Part shown: positions 47,871 to 59,450 of the stretch, piece by piece
Layout of the letters: each line of letters starts with the position of its first letter
How positions within the stretch are numbered: the stretch's first letter is position 1
NCBI RefSeq assembly: GCF_024679095.1
Contig: NC_066528.1
Location: 19,442,631 to 19,506,630, forward strand
Length of the DNA: 64,000 nt
DNA from: Eriocheir sinensis
Taxonomy: Eukaryota > Arthropoda > Malacostraca > Decapoda > Varunidae
Direction: 5' to 3'
Position numbers and translations under genes: made by a program
Notes under the pieces: generated by a model
Told to the model about the DNA's origin: nothing
What the model saw: the letters and a program-made list of their open reading frames with translations, nothing else
Databases searched by the model: none

Positions 47871-49110
47871 CTGGTTTAGTTAAGATTTTGATCGGTGTTT
47901 GTAAGGGGAAGGTCGTAAGTTTTGACTGGTATCGGTATTTGGGTGCCCAGACGGAGGCCTCGCTCGTTCATAATGTATGCAGGAGGGACGGAGCCTCAGA
48001 TGAAAGTTTTCCACGTCTGGCCGCCGAGGAGAATCGCTGTGACGTGCACCGGGGCGGCCCAGCACCTACCCCAGCCCTGCCTTGCCTCGCCTCGCTTTGC
48101 CTCTAAAATACCGGGAAAAGGAAAAAAGTTCAACAAAAGTAACAAAAAGTAATGCATGTGAGGGAGATCAACGAGGTTTTCACATGCATCAAGAGACTGT
48201 ACTTGATGTCTTGATGCAGTAAGAGTACTCTCCTCCTCACGTACCTTGACTCTCCTCTATAAAATGACGAGAAAAGGAAGAAAATACTTGACGCTACGAA
48301 CAGAAAGTAAGAAAACGAATGTGAGGGACATTTTTTACGAGGTTTTCACATTTCCTTTCCCAGCGATTTTTATTAATACAGTAAAAAAAAGGTGAAGTTG
48401 GGATCATAAACTGTAGCTGCGCGTGGCTTCGGTGCTCATTTCCGTCTCTTTGGTACAGTAATTTTTTTCTACTCAATAAACTACCAAAATAAAACCTATC
48501 GAATCATATATACTTGAATATTTTGTCAATTAATACATCTTTCAATAATTATTACACATTATTAATTTATTACATCGAGACTGACATACTATTATTTCAT
48601 CAGATTGACGGGACGTTATCTTTTATATCAAATATGCTAAAATTAACAAGAGGACCAGATAGAGATATTTAAGTGTTTCCTAGTATGTTCTATCCTTTGT
48701 CATGCTTGATTAATTATGTCTAAGTATTCCTCACCAAACAAAAGCTCTAATCCTATCAATCAAATCCTCAAGCCGACCCAATAACGGTATCGGATCCTGT
48801 CGTGGTAGTATTGAAACCTCCTCCGAACGTCTGTAAGTGAGATGGGGAGGCGGCGTCGCAAGTCAGGGTATCTATAGACGAACAAGGTGTCGCTGATTAC
48901 ACAAAGCGAAGACGAGGCCGAAGACTGACTGACTGACTGACTGATGGCCTGACTGACTGACTGGCTGCGCGCTTGGCAATCACGCCGCATGAACTCTCTC
49001 TCACTCTCCTTCTATTCCTCGTCTTCGTCTCACACCCTAATGGCAAGATATGTGATTAGATAATGTTTGGAGAATAGCTGGAGGGCGTGTGGGAAAGGAT
49101 AGGGAGTGGG
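47871..49110. other. GC-rich then AT-rich unique DNA
   Basis: 47880-48110 is GC-rich, and several frames are open but have no recognised similarity. 48160-48370 contains two diverged copies of a TGTGAGGGA...ACGAGGTTTTCACAT block. 48480-48720 is very AT-rich. (GACT)n lies at 48925-48968. Confidence 0.35.
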
Positions 49111-49112
49111 GT

Positions 49113-49114
<2 letters not shown>

Positions 49115-49151
<37 letters not shown>
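49115..49151. repeat. (GT)n microsatellite
   Basis: About 18 GT copies. Confidence 0.95.
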
Positions 49152-49154
<3 letters not shown>

Positions 49155-49339
49155 CTAAGGTTTTTATAATATATCAAAAACCTAAATAAAACCGACTGCC
49201 TAATTCAATCGTATTTCTATTAACACGTACGTCGTTTTACTGTCTAACGAGCTCATTGGTGATCCACTTGTTGGTTTAATTGAGTCTCGTTCTGTCCATG
49301 ATTAGTATTACTGGATCATGAAGAGGCTGTGATATCTAG

Positions 49340-49870
49340 GTACCCATGATTTCAACACACACACACTAACTAACTAACTATTAACTCTATGAACTACCAC
49401 CTATTTGAGATTTCTGGATACAAATGATTTTAACACACACACACACTAAGAAACCAGCTAACTAACTAAATATTAACTGTCTATGAACTACCACCTATTT
49501 GAGATTTCTGGATACAAATGATTTTAACACTTATACACACTTAAGAAACCAACCAACCAACTAACTAACTAAGTATTAACTGTCTATGAACTACCACATA
49601 TTTGAGATTTCTGGATACAAATGATTTTAACACAAACACACTAAGAAACCAACCAACTAACTAACTAACTAACTATTAACTGTCTATGAACTACCACCTA
49701 TTTGAGATTTCTGGATACAAATGATTTTAACACATATACACACTAAGAAACCAACCAACTAACTAACTATTAACTGTATATGAACTACCACCTATCCAAG
49801 CTGAGATCTCTGGGTATTACACATGATTTGAACACACTAGCAATCTAAAACTAACAACTAACTACCTAAC
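49340..49870. repeat. About 92-105-bp tandem repeat, 5 units
   Basis: GAACTACCACCTATTTGAGA followed by TTCTGGATACAAATGATTTT and a CA or AACT run recurs with GAACTACCAC near 49391, 49483, 49588, 49690 and 49782. Length differences come from the CA and AACT tracts inside the unit. Confidence 0.9.
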
Positions 49871-50082
49871 TACCGCAAATCCAACTACATCTTTAGGTAT
49901 ACATAACAATTTAGCCTTGCCATAACACACATACGAATGGCCTGATTATATATACCTAACATAACACCAAGAACAATCACAAGACACGCACGGAAAGCTA
50001 CCATGAAATTACGTCTAGTAGAAGCGAAACTATTCTTAGGAGACAACTATGAAGCTGGAATTAGCATCGTTCATTGGTGCAC

Positions 50083-50150
50083 CGTTGCCAGACTGTCGTT
50101 CTCAGCTTCTCATTTTCCCCGATTTCAGGCTAAAAAAAGTCCCACCCACA
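50083..50150 (+). repeat. Dispersed repeat copy (GTTGCCAGACTGTCGT family)
   Basis: It matches the - strand sequence at 26440-26620 over GTTGCYAGAYTGTCGT and the following CCGATTTC block. Confidence 0.5.
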
Positions 50151-50264
50151 AAACTAACGATACCTATCTATATTTATTGCTAAAAATGTTCATTATAGAG
50201 GGTTTTTTGCAGTCATTATGCGTTAGAAATAGGAAAATCTAGTTTGGTGAGTACGATAACGTGG

Positions 50265-50360
50265 TCTTTACGCATTCCCCATTGGTGACGTGGCGCACTC
50301 CAGGGAAGGTCATTGGCTAGGCTCTGATCGCCCGTTTTCTATTCTCCCCAGGCTGCAGGA
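50265..50360. promoter_or_regulatory. Promoter-like segment with CCAAT and TGACGTGG
   Basis: CCATTGGTGACGTGGCGCAC (about 50279-50298) combines an inverted CCAAT box with TGACGTGG, a word bound by ATF6/XBP1-type bZIP factors. A second ATTGG lies near 50323. TTCTCCCCAG at about 50344-50353 is a possible splice acceptor followed by a GC-rich 50-base stretch. Whether a transcript starts here is not shown. Confidence 0.3.
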
Positions 50361-50574
50361 CGGAGAGGACGTGCGGCCCCAGAGAGCTCCGATCCCTTGA
50401 GATAAGTAAACTGCTATGGTATGTTATTGTAAGCTAGTGATTGTATTTGAGCTTATGGGATACTCCAGGTTGGCAGGGGTATTAGTGCAAGATCAAGACA
50501 CCCCTCCACCCGAAATTGACCTCTCTTTACTTTTATATTTTTTAGGAGGAGCGATTAGCGGGCTTTATTTTCTA

Positions 50575-51065
50575 CTTTTTTTGTTGTTGTTGCCCTTAAA
50601 TTGCTTCCTGTATTGTAAAAAATATATATATAGCTTTGGAATGAGCTTTGTGGTAGTGCATTGAGGTGAGAACGAGGCAGCAGGCGCTTAACTTTTTTTT
50701 TACAGCTAAGAACCGCTCAAGGGCCACAAAAAAAGGATTAAAAAAAAAAGCCCGCTAATCGCTGTTCCCACAAAGACACTATTAAAAGCTATTGACTCGT
50801 TTTATCTTAGGGGGGATATGAGTATAATATGGGTTTTGGATGAACTTTGTGGCAGTGCATTGAGGTGGGAAAGAGGTAGAGTTTTAAGTCAGGCATTAGT
50901 TAGACTACCACCTTACGTAAAGCTGTTTTTTTTTTACAGCTTAAGAAACTGCTCAAGGGCAAAAAAAAAGCTGTAAAAAAAAAAAAGCCCGCTAATCGAT
51001 GTTCCTACAGAGACAAAAGTTATGAAAAGCCAAAAGAGATCAATTTCGGGAGGAGAGGTGTCTTT
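50575..51065. repeat. Dispersed repeat fragments (same family as the Shox intron copies)
   Basis: 50692-50780 has ACAGC, CTCAAGGGCCACAAAAAAAG and AGCCCGCTAATCGCTGTTCC. 50930-51065 has CTCAAGGGCAAAAAAAAAGC, the same CCCGCTAATCG block and TCAATTTCGGGAGGAGAGGT. 50575-50615 carries an inverted tail. The fragments are interrupted by unique sequence. Confidence 0.75.
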
Positions 51066-51154
51066 TACTATTTCTCTGCAATATAAGCAATAGTATAAAA
51101 TGTAAGGATGTAGCATAACGTATATATAGTATTTGTAGTCTGCATAAAAACTTA

Positions 51155-51922
51155 GCTGCTGTAACGTTAATGGGAAGCATAATTATGGCGGGAAGAGTGA
51201 GGGGGCATACTGTACTCTTTGTTATATAGTGTGAGCTTCTGTAGTGTTAATAGGAAGCATACTTGTGGCGTGGAGAGTGAGGGGGCATACTGTACTACTT
51301 GTTATATAGTGTGAGCTTCTGTAGTGTTAATAGGAAGCATACTTGTGGCGTGGAGAGTGAGGGGGCATACTGTACTACTTGTTATATAGTGTGAGCTTCT
51401 GTAGTGTTAATAGGAAGCATACTTGTGGCGTGGAGAGTGAGGGGGCATACTGTACTCTTTGTTATATAGTGAGAGCTTCTGTAGTGTTAATAGGAAGCAT
51501 ACTTGTGGCGTGGAGAGTGAGGGGGCATACTGTACTACTTGTTATATAGTGTGAGCTTCTGTAGTGTTAATAGGAAGCATACTTGTGGCGTGGAGAGTGA
51601 GGGGGCATACTGTACTACTTGTTATATAATGTGAGCTTCTGTAGTGTTAATAGGAAGCATACTTGTGGCGTGGAGAGTGAGGGGGCATACTGTACTACTT
51701 GTTATATAGTGTGAGCTTCTGTAGTGTTAATAGGAAGCATACTTGTGGCGTGGAGAGTGAGGGGGCATACTGTACTCTTTGTCATATAGTGTGAGCTTCT
51801 GTAGTGTTAATAGGAAGCATACTTGTGGCGTGGAGAGTGAGGGGGCATACTGTACTACTTGTTATATAGTGTGAGCTTCTGTAGTGTTAATAGGAAGCAT
51901 ACTTGTGGCGTGGAGAGTGAGG
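51155..51922. repeat. 80-bp tandem repeat, about 9.6 units
   Basis: GCTTCTGTAGTG starts every 80 bases from 51235 to 51875, with a diverged first unit at 51155. Units are nearly identical; a recurring difference is TGTACTCTTT versus TGTACTACTT. The unit includes GCATACTTGTGGCGTGGAGA and GAGTGAGGGGGCATACTGTA. The array stops at about 51922. Confidence 0.97.
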
Positions 51923-52365
51923 CGTGTTGGTTGGTCGAATCATGGGTCGATCATTGACTACAAACACCGAACAACCGTCTCCTCATCGCTCTCGTGTGAT
52001 TGAGGGCTCGTTAGTGTAAAATACGATTGATTGATTGTTTATTGTTGCAAGTAAACAACAAAGGATAAGGGAGGAGCATGCCATCCCAACCCCCAGGCAG
52101 TACAGAGTGTGATTATACAGCTAAGGATACATATGGAAATAGCTCCAGGAAACTAAAAAGATACAATGGTACGTTACTTCAATAACTGCTCTGTTGTTTC
52201 TCTACTACAAGGGTGTTGAAATGAGTGTAGAAGTGGAGTTTCGGTTGCGTGATTTATAGGCCAGTCTCACTAGGGAGTAAATAACCGCTAAATGACTAAC
52301 AGATACGGAGAGAGGATAGGAGGGAGGCGCCTCAGTTCAACAGGAGCTGGCTTTGTGTGTGTGTA

Positions 52366-52410
<45 letters not shown>

Positions 52411-53490
52411 TAGTGGGTGATCATAAGCTGTCGTATAGAGAGATATAATAAAAGGCCGTTCATAATGTGTTGCGGTTTAGCTAAAATAAAACTACTTATT
52501 TATTTTTTCACTAGGTTAATATTCCTGGCGCGTTTTGGCGGAAATGAAAGTATATTTTTCACTTCTCTGGTTAATTAAGCTTCCCCGGTAATCATTGCAG
52601 CCCCCCCCCCATTGACCTTGTTATATTCCATTTTCTGATTTTAAGTAAAACTACGACAAAATAGATTGTGTCAATAAGTCTGTGGTAGTTTAGGTCGGCC
52701 ACCGCAATCTATATACAGCAACCATAGCCGTTGAGTAGTGTAAACGTGGGTGGCTGTGCCCGTAGAGTTTGCCGTGTGACTCCCAGGTAACGCCACGCTC
52801 GTAACACAGGCCTGCGGGGATTGAAAATTTGATTGCTCTCTGGTGGAAATCTTTCTGAAAAACCGTTTGCCAAGCAGCCGGATGATGCTAAATATGGCAG
52901 GATACTTCCCAAGACTGGAACTTAAATGTTGATTATATGTGTATATTGCCGAGTTTGCTGCACAGGCTCCAGAGAACGGCTTAGAACCTTTTTTTTTTAG
53001 CAAACATCAGTGTTTTGATATCAAATATGAATAATTGGAGAGTACCAATAGTAAACACTTAATAATAAAAAATGTATAACAATTAATAATGGCAATAACA
53101 AAAATTTAATTAATATAGAAATAAATATCAGTTATGGTTATGGAAAGATTTATTTTACATCAGTAGTATGATAGTGGCATGGATATACGTTATGATATTT
53201 CATTGTGCCATATTCTTTAGGTCCATTAACTCGTATATGTTCCCACTGGTCCTGGTGGTGTAAGAATTAAAAAAATATATAGTATTATACTAAAGAAATA
53301 AGTTAAGAGCTATGGGGATTTTAAGACCTTTTTCTAATGCTGCCAATTATTTACGAGTCAGCAAGCACTTTTTTGTTTTGTTTATTCATATCCAGTATTC
53401 AGTCTTTTCATCGCCAATGTGAGCCGTGCGAGACTGTTATAACTTGTGTAACACTGACACTAAATTAATATGAATTACTAAGCTAATGTA
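51923..53490. other. Unique AT-rich DNA, no recognised gene
   Basis: It contains a (GA)n at 52371-52408 and a C-run at 52600-52609. 52690-52990 is less AT-rich and is open on the - strand over 110 codons, without recognised similarity or splice support. Confidence 0.4.
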
Positions 53491-54286
53491 CATTTTGCAG
53501 GGGGAGATATACGGCTGGCGTGGCTGGATAGTTCAGGCTGACCAGGTGACTCTTACAAGGCTTGCTGACCTGGGATGAAGAGAACTACTGAAGGATTGAA
53601 TCAAGTTTGAAGCGGAGGAAGCATTCTCCCTCCCAGAGCAGAGACATTTAAGTATTGGCTGCACTCTCCTCTAATTACTTTCAATAGTCTACCCTAATCA
53701 TCTTAAGTTATCATGCCACTTCTACTACTTATTCACTTCCCTGCTCAGGATAGTTTCAAAAGCTTAAGGAAGATGAAAGTGGTTTAACTGCCTGTATGGC
53801 CAGTGTGCTTTACTATGTGATCTGTTTTTCCCAGCAGGGGGACAGTGTTGTGTCATTGTTAGCAGGATCTTGAGTAGAAGTCACCCAAACAGCTCATCTT
53901 GTGATGCCTTTACTCCATGATGCTCAGTGTACGTCTACTTAAGACTGTGGTACCCGAGTAGCTTCATTGCACTGCTAAGCACATCATTATCTAATTTGAA
54001 GTCAAGCTTTAGAAGTTTTTATAGAAGTTTTTAATTCATCAGTATTGTAACCTTTTATGGATATAAAACTTTTATTACAGAATACAATTTGCCATATAAT
54101 AAGAACTGTTTAGGTAAATGTCGAAAATACTTCAACAAGCCTCCGGAAAAAGATGAGAACCATTGGGTTTTAAGACAGAGTTCTCATATTTAAAACATTT
54201 TTAAAAATATATATTTGTATGCAGATATGAACAGCACTAAATCTGCAACCATATTTGAACTGATGCTGAAACTTGTTTCTTCACAG

Positions 54287-54359
54287 CACTCCCATGGTCG
54301 CTGTCCTGGCCACCGGGTCCTCACATTACACGATTCTTCTAGACAAGCTCCTGAAGTAA
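54287..54359 (+). CDS. Possible terminal coding exon, unrecognised
   Basis: TTTCTTCACAG at 54276-54286 is a good acceptor. Entering the frame after one base gives TPMVAVLATGSSHYTILLDK then LLK and TAA at 54357-54359. A polyadenylation signal AATAAA lies at 54685-54690, which would give a 330-base 3' untranslated region. No upstream exon was found: the candidate at 53503 (after TTTTGCAG) has an incompatible phase. The product is not recognised. An alternative frame on the - strand is also open. Confidence 0.25.
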
Positions 54360-55150
54360 GGGTCTTAGCAGCCGAGTTGTTCCACCTCAATGTGCAAGAT
54401 TTCCTCCACACTGGCAGGACAAGCGAAGGTGACGGAGGAGTGATGCCTGGCTGACCCACACCCCTGCACGGCCTCTGAGGAAGGTTCAAGGCAAGAAGAA
54501 GCCAGGACCACAGCACTTCCCTCACCAGCCAACTGGTCTGCACTATTCCAAGGAAGGTTGATTAATAAATGTAATTGTGGGGGCCACCTGTCTTGTTTGA
54601 CTTCAACAAAAATGTTCCACTTCATCTCCGGAGCCTCTTTCGGGTATTATGGACTTCGTGTAACCATACTTTGTTGTTACTGCTAATAAAGAGGACTGGT
54701 AAATTCAGTTAGGGCAGCACACTGGTTATAATTAATAGTTTTACCTGTTGAATCATGGGAAGTTAATTAAAGAGAACATTGGTGGAATTAATCATGCAAG
54801 CAAAGAACCATAACACGTTAAGCCTGATGCATGCCAGAGAAGGGTGAAAGTCTTGCTCCAAGAATCAGACTGATTTTGAAAGACGTTCTCCCAGATAGCT
54901 AAAAGTCCACACAATATATATGAATCCACTCAAGCAGAGACATGCAAGGCTATTCCCGAGTTTCCCAGCGACTACTACGTTACTGAATTAAAAGATTAAG
55001 ACACGAAAGGGGAGTTACAGCAGGACAGGACTAGAAATTACCCCAAATATAGAAGTCTAATACGTAGAGGGCTTGCTGTAAGTTTGTGATGTAGTCACTG
55101 TACACTAAACTGACCCAGGATCCCCGCTGTCTTTAGTGTATGATTATTAT
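54360..55150. other. Unique DNA, possible transcript 3' region
   Basis: The stretch is mixed in composition, with AATAAA at 54685. No repeats or further exons were recognised. Confidence 0.3.
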
Positions 55151-55154
55151 AATA

Positions 55155-55866
55155 TCTTCAACTTCCTATCGACACAAGGCTGCCATTAACTATGAAAGCA
55201 AAATCAGAGGCAGAATTGACTTAAGCTGAACCCTTTTGACACTTTCTGGGTGGCTGAGGCTGAAGGGGAGGAGTTTCTAGACCAATTTAGTATGCAATGA
55301 CTATGACATACTCAACTACTAATCAAAACAAGGCTGCCATTAACTGTGAAAAGCAAAATCAGAAGCAGAATTAACTTAACGGAGCTCATTTAACACTTAT
55401 CTGGCTGGGTGAGGGAGGGATGGGGCAAAGTTCTGGATCAATTCAGTGTATGGTGTCTATGATATACTCAACTTCCTATCAAAACAAGGCTGCCATTAAC
55501 TGTGAAAAGCAAGATCAGATTAACTTAATGTAGCTCATTTAACACTTATCTGGCTGGGTGAGGGAGGGATGGGGCAAATTGCTGGACGTATTCAGTGTAT
55601 GGTGTCTATGATATACCCAACTTCCTATCAACACAAAGCTGCCATTAACAGTGAAAAGGAAAATGAGAAGCAGAATTGACTAAACAGAACCCTTTTGACA
55701 CTATCTGGGTGGGTGAGGCTGAAGGGGAGGAGTTTCTAGCCCAATTTAGTATGCAATGACTGATATACTCAACTTCTAATCAACACAAGGCTAGCATTAA
55801 CTGTGAAAGCAAAATCAGACGCAGAATTGACTAAACAGAACCCTTTTGACACTTAACTGGGTGGCT
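55155..55866. repeat. About 150-156-bp tandem repeat, 4.6 units of two types
   Basis: AAGGCTGCCATTAACTGTGA or a variant starts near 55176, 55330, 55486, 55636 and 55787. Some units carry GGCTGAAGGGGAGGAGTTTC and others GGGAGGGATGGGGCAAA. The order is type 1, 2, 2, 1, then a truncated unit. Confidence 0.92.
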
Positions 55867-56289
55867 GATGATAGCGTTGAACCTCTTTTCTATACCCCTC
55901 TCCTTTCTCCTGTTTCCATCCAGTGATTTTTTCTTCTCGCAGAACTGGCAAGAGACAAACAAATCTTCTTATCGTCTCATTTCTTTCCTCTTTTCTTTTT
56001 TCCTTCTTCTCCTTTTCCTCTACGGAGTCTCGTCTATTCACTACATCCCAGCGTCCACTCTCCTCTGTGCTTCCAAGGGTCATCTGACTCCATATAACTC
56101 CTTAGCGACTCCTGCATCCATGGCTTCCTAATCTTGAACTGCATCACTCTTCAAAGCAGCCCACACTTCCTGAAAGAACGAGGAGAGTAAAGATTCTGCA
56201 CGACTGGCAAAGAAAAATGTTGAAAAATGTGACTGATGGGAGGTAACAATGTGATCACCTGGCCAGAGAATCATATGTATTAGTAGGTA

Positions 56290-56830
56290 TTGGACATTCT
56301 ACTAGCTTCAATGGGCATGGTATTCTGAATCATCAATGGGTATGGTATTCTGAGTCATGAATGGACATATGGTATATTAAGTCATCAATGGGCATGGTAT
56401 TCAAAGTCATTAATGGCCATGGTAATCTGTCTTCATTGGGCATGGTATCTTGTCATCAATGATACCGAGTCATCAATGGACTTATGGTATATTAGTCATC
56501 AATGGGAATGGTATATTAAGTCATCAATGGGCATGGTATTCAAAGTCATTAATGGCCTTGGTAATCTGTCTTCATTGGGCATGGTATCTTGTCATCAATG
56601 ATACCGAGTCATCAATGGACGTATGGTATCTTATGTCATGAATGGGCTCTCTACTATTGCCTACTTCAATGAGCATAGTATTCCCATCATGTCTTCGATG
56701 GGTAAGAGTTTCCCCTTAAGTCATCAATGGGCATAGTATTACCCAAAATCTCAATAGGTCATGGTACTTCCTTGTGTCTTAAATAGGTAGGCTTAGTATT
56801 ACCCTTATGTCTTCAGTGGGTAATATATTC
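56290..56830. repeat. About 20-bp repeat with 139-bp higher-order unit
   Basis: GTCATCAATGGGCATGGTAT and variants recur about 20 times. A longer block beginning TCAAAGTCATTAATGGCC occurs at 56401 and 56540, so part of the array is also organised in 139-base units. Confidence 0.9.
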
Positions 56831-57075
56831 TAAGGGACTGGCGACATTAAACTTCTTCGGGTCTAGCACATGATCGGGCCATGGTGAACTGAACAACCCA
56901 GGCACCCTTTAAACTCAAGTACCCCCTCATCGTATTGGTATATGTTTTTTTCTGTACCTCTTTATCTAATTTCATCAATCTCAACTAAACGCCTCTGCTG
57001 TCTACCCTCAATACACACGGCTGTTATCTATAAGCCCTACGCGATCTCTGGTGGATTAAGAACTCGCACAGTAAC

Positions 57076-57078
<3 letters not shown>

Positions 57079-57121
<43 letters not shown>
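57079..57121. repeat. (GA)n microsatellite
   Basis: About 21 GA copies. Confidence 0.96.
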
Positions 57122-57124
<3 letters not shown>

Positions 57125-57214
57125 CCTAGTTCGCTCTTACCCCAAACAATCGAGCATCACATAATTAGCCCAACCATACTTAAGACTTTCTCCTACAACC
57201 TAAAATAAAGAGCT

Positions 57215-57470
57215 ATGGAAATGATAGACGAGGAGGAGAATAAAGAAATGGAGACTATGGCGGAGTATATAGTTAGGTTCTGTGAATTGAAATAGGAAAA
57301 AGAGTAACCCGGCCATACGAGGATCAATCACTGAAGCATACTTATAATATCGTCTATGACCTAAAATGAAGAGCTGTGAAGAAGGATATGAGGGGGAGGA
57401 TAAAGAAATGGAGACAAGTTTAATACAGTTGGCTTTAGATTGAAATAAGGAAATAAAACAAAAGAAAAAA
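57215..57470. repeat. Diverged duplication of about 155 bp
   Basis: AAAGAGCTATGGAAATGATAG with GAATAAAGAAATGGAGAC (about 57206-57255) resembles AAGAGCTGTGAAGAAGGATA with GATAAAGAAATGGAGACAAG (about 57368-57418). Confidence 0.6.
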
Positions 57471-57604
57471 AAAAGGTCACTGAAGATACTTAAAACTTGA
57501 GGTACATAGATGATTGGGCACCTTGCTTTAACTACCATAGACCAATAGTTAATAATGTAGACTTTGGAGAGTTTAAAATGGGGATACTTGAGATAAGTTA
57601 GATG

Positions 57605-58045
57605 TGTGTGCGTCCTGTTGAGATTGATAGACATATGGATAGATAGACAGAGGTATAGATAATAAGTAGACAAATTAGATACTTGAGATTGATAGACATA
57701 TGGATAGATAGACAGAGGTATAGATAATAAGTAGACAAATTAGATACTTGAGATTGATAGACATATGGATAGATAGACAGGTATAGATAATAAGTAGACA
57801 AATTAGATACTTGAGATTGATAGACATATGGATAGACAGAGGTATAGATAATAAGTAGACAAATTAGATACTTGAGATTGATAGACATATGGATAGATAG
57901 ACAGAGGTATAGATAATAGGTAGACAAATTAGATACTGAGATTGATAGACATATGGATAGATAGACAGAGGTATAGATAATAGGTAGACAAATTAGATAC
58001 TTGAGATTGATAGACATATGGATAGATAAGACAGGTAGATAAGAT
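57605..58045. repeat. About 61-65-bp tandem repeat, 7 units
   Basis: TTGAGATTGATAGACATATG starts near 57618, 57683, 57748, 57811, 57872, 57936 and 58001. Units end in AATAAGTAGACAAATTAGAT, and small differences come from a GATA tract. It degenerates into GATA-like words to 58140. Confidence 0.93.
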
Positions 58046-58293
58046 AGATGAATTGGTAGACAAATTAGACATATAGATAGACAGACAATGAAAGACCAAA
58101 TAGATGAAGATAGACAAATAGATACAAATAGATAAGATACTATATACTAAACAATATCATAATTAAACACACAGACAAATGGGCAAATAGTTACTACATA
58201 CTAAACATCAATATCAATCAGGAACCCATATAAACTACCCCTAGAAGACCCCCCCTCTCTCCCATTAAAACAAGTTATATAAAGCAAAATACA

Positions 58294-58514
58294 TTCAAAA
58301 CACACTCACCTTTCATCCCATAGACCCTGAAGCAGCCCTCCACAAGCCGCCTCAGTGTAGCCGGGACGTCAAACTCCTGCTGCCACGCCCAGTGCTCAGG
58401 AGAGAATGAGGACAAGGGAAGGAAGTACAATTGCCTGGGGCTTGTACTGTGTGGTCTCGAGTCGAAGCTCCGGTCAGGGTAAGGAGTGGTTAAGCAGTCC
58501 CGGCACTCGTTCAT
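58294..58514 (-). CDS. Candidate coding exon, unrecognised protein
   Basis: On the - strand an ATG at 58512-58514 opens 73 codons that run, without a stop, to a GTGAGTG donor (exon end at 58294). The protein includes RQLYFLPLSSFSPEHWAWQQ and FDVPATLRRLVEGCFRVYGM. Third positions are mainly G or C, while the surrounding 50-62 kb is AT-rich. The upstream bases TTACCAG could instead be an acceptor, making this an internal exon. The exon ends in phase 1. I found no partner exon. The family is not recognised. Confidence 0.5.
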
Positions 58515-58639
58515 CTTTCACCTGGTAACTCGGTACTTGGCATAAGGATATAGGAGACTACAGAAATCCAGACGGCCTATATAAGTTTTGTTGTTCACCA
58601 ATTATAAGGACATAAGAAGATTGATAAGGACATAACGAG

Positions 58640-59070
58640 ACTGATAACAACATAGAGAGACTCATTCAAGTTTACAGGAACAGAATCACTCACTCTGAAC
58701 AGGTTGGCGAGATGGGTAACTATGGAATGTAACAATGTTTTTAATTAGATAACAAGGACCCCAACCTGATAACTGGGTACTTGGGCAGGCTGATTCAGAT
58801 ATACAGGAACAAAAACACTGACTCTGAATAGGCTGGCGAGGTGGGGAACTATGGAACATGACAATGGTTTTAATTAGATAACAAGGACCCCAACCTGATA
58901 ACTGGGTACTTGGGCAGGCTGATTCACATATACAGGAACAAAAATACTCACTCTGGATAGGCTGGCGAGGTGGGGAACTATGAATCGTGACAATGGTTTT
59001 AATTAGATAACGAGGAACCCAACCTGATAACTGGGTACCTGGGCAGCTGATTCTAGTTAACAGGAACAAA
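58640..59070. repeat. 129-bp tandem repeat, 3.3 units
   Basis: CCAACCTGATAACTGGGTAC starts at 58761, 58890 and 59019, exactly 129 bases apart. Units carry CTCTGAATAGGCTGGCGAGG and GGTTTTAATTAGATAACAAG. Open frames on the - strand are its translations. The array begins just beyond the candidate exon at 58294-58514 (upstream of it on the - strand). Confidence 0.95.
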
Positions 59071-59189
59071 AGACTCACTCCTGGCTCGGCTGTACACCTG
59101 CTAATAGGGCCTGAGTACCACTTTAGTATAGCCATGAGCGAGGTGAATGGTTGATACTCTAACATTCACTTCCTTTGCTTAATGTTTTG

Positions 59190-59450
59190 TTAATTCATCA
59201 TCATCGTTTAACGTCCATTTATTCCCTATGATGGGGTTGGGTTGGACGGGATATGAGCCTCCTTCACTGTTACCGGTCCATAGCCATTTCTCCCGTGATG
59301 TTCAGCCTCCTCATATCTTCCTCCTCCACCTTTCTCCACATCTTCCTTGGCCTTCCTGGCGGTCTTCTGCCCTCTACCTCAAAGTTCAGGATGTGTTTTT
59401 CTCCTCACATGTCCAAACAACCTCAATCTGGTCTTACTCAATACTTAGTT
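59190..59450 (-). pseudogene. C-terminal tail of an RTE-like LINE
   Basis: On the - strand, RLRLFGHVRRKTHPE is followed after a one-base frame change by EVEGRRPPGRPRKMWRKVEE and EDMRRLNITGEMAMDR with TAA. This FGHV and GRRPPGRP tail is common at the end of RTE-type and related LINE proteins. Downstream, ACGTTAAACGATGATGATGA is the short trinucleotide-repeat end expected of such elements. Only the last part of the element is present. Confidence 0.75.

Noticed and set aside
53503..53578. Open frame after a TTTTGCAG acceptor
   Set aside because: The phase does not join the candidate exon at 54287 and the 25-residue product is not recognised.
57598..58017. Repetitive minus-strand protein resembling a membrane repeat protein
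   Set aside because: It is a translation of the 61-65-bp tandem repeat, whose length is not a constant multiple of three.
58686..59165. Repeat-containing minus-strand frame
   Set aside because: The 129-bp unit happens to be a multiple of three; there is no start context, splice site or family match.
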